Shown here: piece after piece, positions 7,353 to 15,100 of the stretch
Numbering within the stretch: position 1 is the first letter of the stretch
How the letters are laid out: each line of letters opens with the position of its first letter
Source of the DNA: a virus
Direction: 5' to 3' (one strand)
IMG/VR virus record: IMGVR_UViG_3300042446_002135
Coordinates: 1-23,248 of that record
DNA length: 23,248 nucleotides
The notes under the pieces: generated by a model
What the model was told of the DNA's origin: nothing
Database searches by the model: none
What the model saw: the letters and a program-made list of their open reading frames with translations, nothing else
Made by a program: the position numbers and the translations under genes

Positions 7353-7871
7353 TTAACAATTACCAGCAGCTGAACCAATCTGACCATTACCTGAATTAAT
7401 GTTGTATATATCTCCAACTGCTACATCTACTATAAAACCACCATTTAATAATGGAAGGCTTAAAAGAGAATTTGTGTAAACGACAGTACCAGTTGTAATT
7501 GTTTCTCCAAATGCCGTATATACAGTTTGTGATGGTTCTGCACAAACAGTTAAAAGTGAAAGAGTATTCCTTACAGTGAAAGTTGAAAATGCTACTGTAG
7601 TTGTTGTTGTCGTTGTACTAGTAGTTGTTGTAGTAGTCGTAGTAGTTGGAACTATGGTTAAATCTGTATGATTAGTACAACTACCTGATGATAATACTCT
7701 AATAATAGTAGCAGTATCTGGTACTAAACTAGAAGTATATCCCGTTACTAAAGTAGTTTTAGCTATATTAGTTTCAAATGGTGTTACATAGCTATCATAA
7801 TTTGATAATAAATTAAACGGACCTGTACTAGTTCCAGCTGTTGTTAATTGTATGATTACTGATTTTGCCAT
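7353..7871 (-). CDS. Thr-rich virion protein with mucin-like linker (small)
   Basis: The 172-residue protein has three parts. The N-terminal domain (1-75) has the pattern TGPFNLLSN, LVTGYTSSLVPD and IIRVLSSGSCTN, probably a small beta domain. A linker of 16 Thr and one Ser spans 76-92. The C-terminal beta-rich domain (about 93-172) has TVVYTNSL and DIYNINSGNG and ends in a Cys (AAGNC). I recall similar small modules joined by Thr runs in Bacteroidota phage virion proteins, but cannot name a family. The Thr run is a plausible O-glycosylation site or stiff extended linker. Its position between tail structural genes and glycosyltransferases supports a surface-exposed decoration or fibre-tip role. 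No signal peptide is seen, as expected for a virion component. Confidence 0.6.
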   Translation of the reverse strand: MAKSVIIQLTTAGTSTGPFNLLSNYDSYVTPFETNIAKTTLVTGYTSSLVPDTATIIRVLSSGSCTNHTDLTIVPTTTTTTTTTSTTTTTTTVAFSTFTVRNTLSLLTVCAEPSQTVYTAFGETITTGTVVYTNSLLSLPLLNGGFIVDVAVGDIYNINSGNGQIGSAAGNC

Positions 7872-7885
7872 TTTTGTTTATTCTA

Positions 7886-7899
7886 GTATTTTTATTTTA
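7886..7899 (-). promoter_or_regulatory. Shared 14-base A-rich leader box, copy 2
   Basis: This is an exact second copy of the TAAAATAAAAATAC box, 14 bases before the ATG at 7871 and inside a 34-base intergenic gap. It differs from copy 1 in its distance to the start codon, so a fixed ribosome-binding role is less likely than a promoter or duplication remnant. Confidence 0.3.
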
Positions 7900-7905
7900 T
7901 TAATT

Positions 7906-9417
7906 TTAGCATCCTCCCTGTACTATTCCATATGATGTTACAGCTCTATCTGTTGCTGAGTTAACAATAACAAATTGTTCACATAAAGTACCTACATAAC
8001 CAGGACATATGGCATCAGTTGAGAATGACATTCCATAAACAATAGTATCATCAGTATTATTTGCTACTTTGTACCATATTGTAGTGCCATTAACAACAGT
8101 ATCACTATACTTAATAACACAGGAGGTTGACATTGCCGAACCTCTTCTTGTCCAAGTACCAAATGCACCTGTAGGAGAAGTATATAAAGAAGCAGCATTA
8201 CCTGATGTGCCTAGAAGTTGAGCATATATGTTAATAGTATATGAAGGTGTTGTGGTTGTTGTCGTTGTTGTACTAGTTGTTGTTGTTGTTGTTGGTGTTG
8301 TTTCAACTGCTGAGCCACTTATTCCACAATCTAATGTTGTTGTAGAAGTTGTTGTACTAGTAGTAGTTGTTGGTGCCGTTGTTGTACTTGTTGTTGTACT
8401 AGTAGTAGTTGTAGGTGCCGTAGTTGTTGTAGTTGTTGTACTAGTAGTAGTTGTAGTAGTAGGTGGTGCTGTTGTTACATTTACTCTAACTTTAGCTTTA
8501 TTACTAGTCATTGAACATCCACTATTACATAAACTATCTACAGTGTAATACACATCATACGAACCTACTGTTGTAGTAGTTAATGTTAAAGTACCATTTG
8601 CATTTACGGTGTAATATGGTGAGTTGCTACCTGATATTACTACTGAGCCTGTGTCTATAGCACATGATCGTGCAATGTCATTAGATAATATATCTATTGT
8701 TTTTGGGCTATCTGTATCTAAAAATGTAGCTGAATCGTTATATGCTAATGGAGGTAAAGGAAACATTAACTGATAGTCAGGTTCAGTAATGATTGCTAAT
8801 CCATGAGCATAAAATATATTTCCAACATGAGTATTCCAAGCTGGATCATATGTTAAAAAATATGATTCTGCATTAAAGTAAGATCCTGAAATGTACCCTC
8901 CTAGATTTTTTGATATATCATATAAATTACCATTTCCATCATCCACAATAAAATAAACAGATGATGTTAATTTAAAATTATAAGGTAATATTTTAGTTCC
9001 ATATATATCTTGCTCTATAGATAGTACTCTAATTCCAGCTCCAGAGCCAGTAGGGAAAGTTTTTACTAAACGAGGATTGACGTTATAGTCAAAATATGAT
9101 TGTGTGGGACGTTGTTGAGAAGCGGATTCGTAAGTATTAACATTAAACATTAATGAACCAGTATCTAATAATCTTCCGTTGTATGCTTGATAAAACATAT
9201 GATTCATAGAATCATAAATTAATCTTTCATATTCACCATTAGTGACAGGATCAACAGATGCGTCCTCCGATACAAAAGTACCTGTTATATAGGTACCTTT
9301 ATAAATGTTAAAATAAGGATTAGTTGAAAAGCAGGTATATGGTAAATCCCACTGCTTGTTAGCAGAGTATAAAACAGTTGTGACGTCGGCCTTGCTTAAT
9401 TTTTTGAATACAGACAT
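7906..9417 (-). CDS. Large mucin-like tail/fibre protein with Ig-like domain and poly-Thr linkers
   Basis: This 503-residue protein has an N-terminal region (1-220) rich in Tyr, Asn and Ser, typical of phage tail structural proteins. An Ig-like/cadherin-like domain (about 222-314) contains PLAYNDSATF and KTIDILSNDI, the pattern of bacterial Ig repeats. A Thr-rich linker (315-361) holds two perfect 14-residue repeats, APTTTTSTTTSTTT at 334-347 and 348-361. A short Cys-containing insert and a second Thr run (373-390) follow. A C-terminal beta domain (391-503) ends in GGC. The composition is mucin-like, so the linkers could be heavily O-glycosylated or act as extended spacers. It lies 3 bases after the 9421-10392 gene, so it is probably part of the same adhesin or decoration complex. 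The attachment partner is unknown. Confidence 0.7.
   Translation of the reverse strand: MSVFKKLSKADVTTVLYSANKQWDLPYTCFSTNPYFNIYKGTYITGTFVSEDASVDPVTNGEYERLIYDSMNHMFYQAYNGRLLDTGSLMFNVNTYESASQQRPTQSYFDYNVNPRLVKTFPTGSGAGIRVLSIEQDIYGTKILPYNFKLTSSVYFIVDDGNGNLYDISKNLGGYISGSYFNAESYFLTYDPAWNTHVGNIFYAHGLAIITEPDYQLMFPLPPLAYNDSATFLDTDSPKTIDILSNDIARSCAIDTGSVVISGSNSPYYTVNANGTLTLTTTTVGSYDVYYTVDSLCNSGCSMTSNKAKVRVNVTTAPPTTTTTTSTTTTTTTAPTTTTSTTTSTTTAPTTTTSTTTSTTTLDCGISGSAVETTPTTTTTTSTTTTTTTTPSYTINIYAQLLGTSGNAASLYTSPTGAFGTWTRRGSAMSTSCVIKYSDTVVNGTTIWYKVANNTDDTIVYGMSFSTDAICPGYVGTLCEQFVIVNSATDRAVTSYGIVQGGC
8248..8301 (-). repeat. Poly-Thr coding repeat, second stretch
   Basis: This is a low-complexity run of ACN codons encoding residues 373-390. 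It shares the core GTTGTACTAG (plus-strand reading) with the larger tandem array at 8335-8475 and with the Thr run of the neighbouring gene at 7596-7646. Such shared repeats could recombine and change linker length. Confidence 0.75.
8335..8475 (-). repeat. 42-bp tandem repeat array coding Thr-rich linker
   Basis: Read on the plus strand, the 20-base core GTTGTACTAGTAGTAGTTGT begins at 8351, 8393 and 8435, a period of exactly 42 bases (14 codons), so the array stays in frame. The remaining part of each unit diverges. It encodes residues 315-361 of the large Thr-rich protein, including two perfect APTTTTSTTTSTTT repeats. Gain or loss of units would lengthen or shorten the linker without a frameshift. 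Confidence 0.85.
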
Positions 9418-9420
9418 GCA

Positions 9421-10392
9421 TTAATAATCTAATTTGATTCTAATTAAAGCTTCTTTGGTGAAATCTTTTACCAATGGTTTACTTAATTTAGCTACAGCTA
9501 ATAACTCATTATTATCATTGTACATACCTACTGTAGTTACAAATGTTTGTGGGTTATTAATTAATGTAGTATATAATAAATTACCATTATCATCTATAAT
9601 AGATGGATTAGTAGTATAATTAAATTCGCCGTTCTTAACGCGTGTGAAGAAATAACGTGATGAAATAACTTCTTGAGATTGTGCTTGGAAACTAGCGCCT
9701 GTCTTTATTGAAGCAAATAATTTTAAATGATTATTTACTGATGAAGTTGCTTGACTTGGAGCTTGAATATATGGACTTAATGAACCAGAAGCATTTAAAA
9801 CAACTATTCCTAAATCAGGTAACATTATACCGTAGTAAGTATTAACAGCACTACTAGTAAATGCATTACCATTACTGCCACTAATAATATTATAAATTCT
9901 ATTTTCTCCTAAGAAACGTGTTAAACCTGTTGTATTACTATCATCTGTTAATTTAATAGTAGCACTTCCACTTGTTAAAGTTAAATTAAATGTACCCTGT
10001 TGAATTGATTGCTTATAGCGAGCTCTAGAAATATTAATTACATAGATATCATTTGCTGTTGTAGTACCACCATCAAAACTAAAGTTTGTTGTTTCGGTAC
10101 CATATACTAAGTTTCTATATTGACCATAAACAATACGTGATGGAGAATATCCAATTACAGTAGAATTAATAGGAGCTGAACCAGATCCATTAATATTACC
10201 ATATTGAATATCAAATTGTACTTCTGAGCCAGATGTTGTTGAGCCTGTTTGATACACATCTAAATAATATTCTGTATAAGCACTAGCTGTAAAGAATGTA
10301 GATAAAGTATATGCGTCTCCGACCCACATTGGGCGAACTACGGTTTCGGCGCTTATTACTGAATCATCGGTATTATATCTTGAGAATGACAT
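9421..10392 (-). CDS. Virion structural protein with conserved C-terminal YNDxNELL module
   Basis: The 323-residue protein has no enzymatic motif. It is rich in Ser, Thr, Tyr and Asn, has beta-strand-like alternation and no signal peptide, as expected of tail or fibre proteins. The start MSFSRYNTDDSVISAETVV resembles conserved small structural proteins of T4-like phages. The last ~80 residues hold GEFNYTTNP and VGMYNDNNELLAVAKLSKP, the module repeated in the 4004-4315 protein. The 5' end of the gene is richer in GC (about 45 percent in one 60-base line counted by hand) than its 3' end (about 23 percent), hinting at a mosaic gene. Genes on both sides are virion proteins, so a distal tail role is likely; the exact part is unknown. 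Confidence 0.65.
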   Translation of the reverse strand: MSFSRYNTDDSVISAETVVRPMWVGDAYTLSTFFTASAYTEYYLDVYQTGSTTSGSEVQFDIQYGNINGSGSAPINSTVIGYSPSRIVYGQYRNLVYGTETTNFSFDGGTTTANDIYVINISRARYKQSIQQGTFNLTLTSGSATIKLTDDSNTTGLTRFLGENRIYNIISGSNGNAFTSSAVNTYYGIMLPDLGIVVLNASGSLSPYIQAPSQATSSVNNHLKLFASIKTGASFQAQSQEVISSRYFFTRVKNGEFNYTTNPSIIDDNGNLLYTTLINNPQTFVTTVGMYNDNNELLAVAKLSKPLVKDFTKEALIRIKLDY

Positions 10393-10407
10393 GTTTATAT
10401 ATGTTTA

Positions 10408-11076
10408 TTAGGTTGTACTTACTTTTTGAATATTAATAGGAATAGTAATTCTTGCACCACTATCTCTACCAATTACAGTTAATGTAGTAGTTAAAGTAGT
10501 TAATGTAGTACCATATAATGTATTAACAGTTGTTCCAGTTAATGTGAATGAAGTACCTAGATCAGATTTAGATAATACAGCTCCTGTAGTTGTGTTTAAT
10601 GCACTATTTCCAACAGGTGTTGTTATTGTAATTCCAGTACCTGTAAATGATGATAATAATCTAATATCAGATATTGTAGCTATATATCCATTAGCTTCGA
10701 ATGTACTTGTAGCACCTAAATAATTAAGTGTTTGTGGAGTAATTGTGATTGAAGCACCTTGTTTAAGTGTAATAGTATTGTAACCTAAGCTAACAACAGG
10801 TAGACGAGAAGTACCACGTGGAAGTGTTACTAACTTATAACGCATAATCTGTGTGTCGTTAGGAAATGCTTGAATAATAGGCATTGCCTCAATTGCTTCA
10901 CCATAGAACGCTGAGCCAGATGGTTGATTTGGATTATACAATGTATAATCGATTTCATCATCAGCCAATGAGAATTGTGTAATTTGGAATGAACCATCGT
11001 TACGAGCTAACAATTCGCGACCTTTAGTGGTTAGAATTGCATCTACGGTTACTGTTGTAGGATTTAATATTGCCAT
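10408..11076 (-). CDS. T4-like virion structural protein (conserved TTKGRELLARNDGSF N-terminus)
   Basis: The 222-residue protein starts with a segment I recognise as conserved in structural proteins of T4-like marine phages: TTKGRELLARNDGSF (16-30), then FSLADDEIDYTLYNPN (36-51), then AFPNDTQIMRYKL near 70-82. The C-terminal half is rich in Thr, Ser and Ile and looks like one or two Ig-like beta domains (for example LGTSFTLTGTTVNTLYGTTL). It is probably a tail or baseplate-associated protein that links the baseplate to fibre proteins encoded next to it. A 47-base gap holding an AT-rich octamer (11098-11105) precedes the start. The precise location in the virion is not known. Confidence 0.7.
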   Translation of the reverse strand: MAILNPTTVTVDAILTTKGRELLARNDGSFQITQFSLADDEIDYTLYNPNQPSGSAFYGEAIEAMPIIQAFPNDTQIMRYKLVTLPRGTSRLPVVSLGYNTITLKQGASITITPQTLNYLGATSTFEANGYIATISDIRLLSSFTGTGITITTPVGNSALNTTTGAVLSKSDLGTSFTLTGTTVNTLYGTTLTTLTTTLTVIGRDSGARITIPINIQKVSTT

Positions 11077-11097
11077 GTTTTATGTTTGTATATACTA

Positions 11098-11105
11098 ATA
11101 AATAT
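11098..11105 (-). promoter_or_regulatory. ATATTTAT octamer, candidate late-promoter element
   Basis: Minus-strand ATATTTAT lies 21 bases before the ATG at 11076, in one of the longest intergenic gaps of the window. The same octamer occurs in the gaps before the genes starting at 4315, 18069 and 21334. It is the complement of a T4-late-promoter-like octamer, so its orientation does not match the known T4 signal. This is only a candidate. Confidence 0.2.
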
Positions 11106-11123
11106 ATTAAAATTTAATTTTGG

Positions 11124-12110
11124 TTATGGAGCTGCGTAAATATTTGACGATGCCGTTACAGAATATACTTTACTTGCTGATGCATTAAATGTAAATGACT
11201 GTAAATTTGTATAAGTAGTCACTACTGAATTTAAAGTATTATTATATAATGTTGCAGCATCGGTTTCATTTCTTACTGTAAGAGTAAAGCTACCAGTTTG
11301 TCCAGATGTTGTTTGGCAGTTTTGATTTACATATATAGACGAACCAGATGCAAAACTTAATGAACCGGTTGTATCTGTAACTCCACCTCCTAATAAAACG
11401 TAATCTACGTAAAGATCATTATCAATCCAAGGAGATGGATAATATTCATATTGAGCCCAATTTATTGTAGCATTAAGAGCTGCTGGGTTTACTAATGAAA
11501 ATGTTACTTCATAATTATGAAGAGATAATGGAATAAATGATGTTGAAATAGGAGTATTTATAGATGATCCTGAAAATACAATAGATCCGGATGTCGCGTC
11601 ATTTATGAATAGTGAAGCAGAGTAACTTCCACTTCCAAAAAGAGAACATAAATAACTATTTCCTACAATAGCCGGTATTAATCCACCATTTGAATAAAAA
11701 CTTTGACTAACATAATATAATGAACTAGTTATTTCATATATGGAACATCTACTTCCACTTAATTGAGATAAAGAAAAGGTATTTGGTATATTAAAATCCC
11801 ATATTATACTAGTATATTGAGTTTCATTTTGTGGAGCAATAGGGATATTTGGACTAATATCAATTGGAAATGGAGGATAATATAGATTAGTAGTTTCTAT
11901 AGGAAATGAAGCTGCTAATGTACTACCACTATAAGCTAATATTCTAAGACTACCTAAAGTAGCATCAAATTCAGATCCAGTAGTACTATAAGCGCTAGCT
12001 GATATGATTAAATTATTAATGCCACTCCATGTTTGTAGTAATGTTGAGTCACTACCTGCATCTCTTAATTCTAAACTTTGTGATATAGGAAGATAATATA
12101 AACTTTGCAT
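11124..12110 (-). CDS. Ser/Thr-rich beta-structured virion protein, unknown role
   Basis: I do not recognise this 328-residue protein. It is very rich in Ser, Thr, Tyr and Asn with alternating hydrophobic residues, as in phage tail fibre or decoration proteins. It has no signal peptide, membrane segment or catalytic motif. The C-terminal third (about 235-328) reads as a compact beta domain with a single Cys (VNQNCQTTSG) and repeated strand patterns such as GSFTLTVRNETDA. Its ATG shares one base with the stop of the 1505-residue gene (TAATG), so the two are translationally coupled and likely made in a related amount. A structural role at the baseplate periphery is inferred from this position only. 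Confidence 0.55.
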   Translation of the reverse strand: MQSLYYLPISQSLELRDAGSDSTLLQTWSGINNLIISASAYSTTGSEFDATLGSLRILAYSGSTLAASFPIETTNLYYPPFPIDISPNIPIAPQNETQYTSIIWDFNIPNTFSLSQLSGSRCSIYEITSSLYYVSQSFYSNGGLIPAIVGNSYLCSLFGSGSYSASLFINDATSGSIVFSGSSINTPISTSFIPLSLHNYEVTFSLVNPAALNATINWAQYEYYPSPWIDNDLYVDYVLLGGGVTDTTGSLSFASGSSIYVNQNCQTTSGQTGSFTLTVRNETDAATLYNNTLNSVVTTYTNLQSFTFNASASKVYSVTASSNIYAAP

Positions 12111-15100
12111 TATTTTAAGTTGGTATTAAGAGTTTTAAATATGTTACCTACGCTATTTTTTATTGTATCATTAGCATCGTATGGAACTAATATAGTTTGT
12201 GCTACTTCTCCTGGTTGTTTTATATAATTTACAATTACAGATGTTTCGTTTGGTTTTGGTCTTAATATAGCAAAACTTACAGCACTATTAAAAGTAGAAT
12301 CAAAAGTTCCATTAAAAGTAACATAGGTTTTATTATTAGAAATGTATTTATCTACTACTTCATAATATTTAGAAGTAGGGGAGTTAAATTGTCCTACCCT
12401 AAATAAATCATATTTTTGTATTGTAAAAAGATCTACTACGGGTGAGTAATAGTCTTTTGCAGGAGGAGCAGGGATAAATGTAGGTTGTGCATTTAGTAGT
12501 TGTTGAGCTGTTGTATCAAATACTATGGTGTTACTATTATATTGAGTAAATAAAGGAGGAAGTTGACCGTATGTTGACTCATAATTAAATATAGTAAAAG
12601 GAACATCTAAGTATTTTATTTCTAAATAGGAAAGAGTTGGAAGAGATCCACCGGGCATAGTATTTATGCTAAATTTAATTCTTTTAGTATTATAAAATAC
12701 ACTTTGATTATCTATAATATAAAATTGAAATCGTATATAATCTCCTGCATTTAAAGTAACTGTTTTATCAAGAGTGCAATTTGTTAATAAAGTAACAGAA
12801 TTATCCCATCGTATAGCATTAGTTTGTCTATCTATTACTACTGGTCCTGTAAATGATATAGGATTACTTAAAGTAGTATTAGCTACATATGTCCATTGGC
12901 TATCAGGACTATTAATATTAGATGAACTTTCTACTACACCTACTACTTTAATCCTTACTCCACTAGTAGTCTTATACCATTGAGTGTCATTATCATCAGC
13001 ATCTAAGTAAAAAGGAATTATTCCTTCTAATTTATATTGTCCTGTTCTAGGAACTTTATAAAAATAGCGTTCCCCTATTGGGCTATATGATTGCGGATTT
13101 GATTCTGTATTAGATAATATATTATTAAAATTTAATATATTAAACGCATATACTAATCTTTGGTCAGCTCTATCTCTTCCAGAAAAAATGGATGAAACTG
13201 GAAATGTATTATTAAGGGCAATATTAGTACTATACTTACTAATCCAAGAAGAAGCAGGTATAGCAGAATATGCTATAGCCTGGGTATTTGGGTTAGCAAA
13301 TACATTATTTATATAATATACAGAATTTCCATCCTCTGATTTATCCGAACCACCCCCTAATTGATTAGAAAGTTTATTAGGACCCGTTCCAGTTAATCTT
13401 TGTGTAGTACCGGTAGCCCATGTGTAGTTGTCGTCACATTGAGCTTTAATTCCTAAATATCCCTGAGTTGAACTTATAGGGGTTTCATGTCTAAATGTTA
13501 ATGTTTCATTTAACTCTCTATATAGAATAGGATCATATGAAAAACCACCTTTAAATATAGTTTTAAGACCATTTAAAGAGGTTTGATTAGATGGTACTTG
13601 TACATCAGATATTGATAATATTACTGGTGTTCCTGATTTAAATGTGTTTTGTACTTCAGCTAAATTATAGTTAGCTAATGATAATTCATTTAAGAAATTA
13701 TCTTTATCAACTAAATATTTTAAATCAATAGAAGTTTTATCATAAAAATTTAAACTAGAACTTGGTATATTTTTTACCCAACCTACTTTAAGTGATTGAT
13801 GATCAATAGCGGCCGTTTTACCAAATGAATCATCTCCGGCATATGTTAAAGAAGCACTAGTATATGTGTTATAAAGTAAGCTTGTTGTCTTAGATCCTTC
13901 GTAGCGTGATGTATTATATGATCTTAATGTTAGATATGAGTCTTGTAATTCAGCACTACTAGTAATACTACCAGTTGTACCCCAAGTATATTCTATCTTT
14001 TTTCTAACGTTTGATTCTACACTTTTAGAAACATTGTTTAATAATACATTCCAATCTGAATGAGCAAATGTATTTTGATTAATACTTTGAGTTATATTGT
14101 GTTGTGCATTATATATATCCCAATCACCTAGATATGGATTGTTATTATCTGTGAAATATTGATACACATCTACTACACTACCACTTAATTCGCCTGTATA
14201 AAATGGTTTTTTATCTCCTGATAAATCATCATATAATTTACCATATTGAGCTGATACTTCAGGAGCTGGATATTCTGCATCGTATACTGTTTGTTCAGTT
14301 GCTATAGGAACAGAATATACTGATTTATTTCTTTCTAGTACTGGGGAGTTAATTGTAATTCCTGTTGACAGACTAGCACGCTCCGGAACAAAATCCGAAA
14401 GCATTTTGAATAATGAATTATCAAAAAATTCTATTAATCTAATAAACCCATTATAATCTAATAATGAAGCAGTAAATGGATTAAATCCCGCTACTCCTGT
14501 TTCAAAATATAATTTACGTTGGTCATCTAAATCAGAATAAGAAGCGCTATATTGTTGTCTAGGATCACCTATGTAGTTATCTAAGTTAAATGTAGGGTTA
14601 TTAACCGCTATCGCTCCCGATATGTAAGTATCTATTTGTGTTTGAGGTGAAAATGATATATCAACATAATGCATATCATTATCTCTAAAATCCTTAGATG
14701 CAGAAGGGAATGTTTGTAAACTAAGTTCGTTTGATAAAACACTAGCGGATGTATATATAGTTGTCGCTCTATCTTCAATAGTATTAGGTACAATTCTTAC
14801 TTTATCTTCATTATATCCTTTTATTAAATTAGATTTAGTACTACCACCAAATTCCTTAACATTTAATATACTACTTGTAATACCAAATATTGTGTCAAGA
14901 TGTTCTAAACCAGCAACTGTACCTTTAGTTTTAACTAATAGTGGTAAGTTATGGTATAGGCGTTTATATAGTTCAGATACTAAGTCTTTACGTGGTATAT
15001 TGTTTAAATAACTACCAGTAATGGTAAAGTTATTGTCAAATACACTACTACCGGTATTGGCACCTATTAAATATTGGCCTACTCCTTCACCGGCTTGACT

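Noticed and set aside
8335-8475. CRISPR-like array
   Set aside because: The 42-base units are contiguous without unique spacers and code for a Thr-rich linker in frame.
8228-8548. A plus-strand reading frame of 106 codons rich in Val
   Set aside because: It is the complement of the Thr-codon repeats of the large virion protein. Its Val-only composition is an artefact of the ACN repeats.
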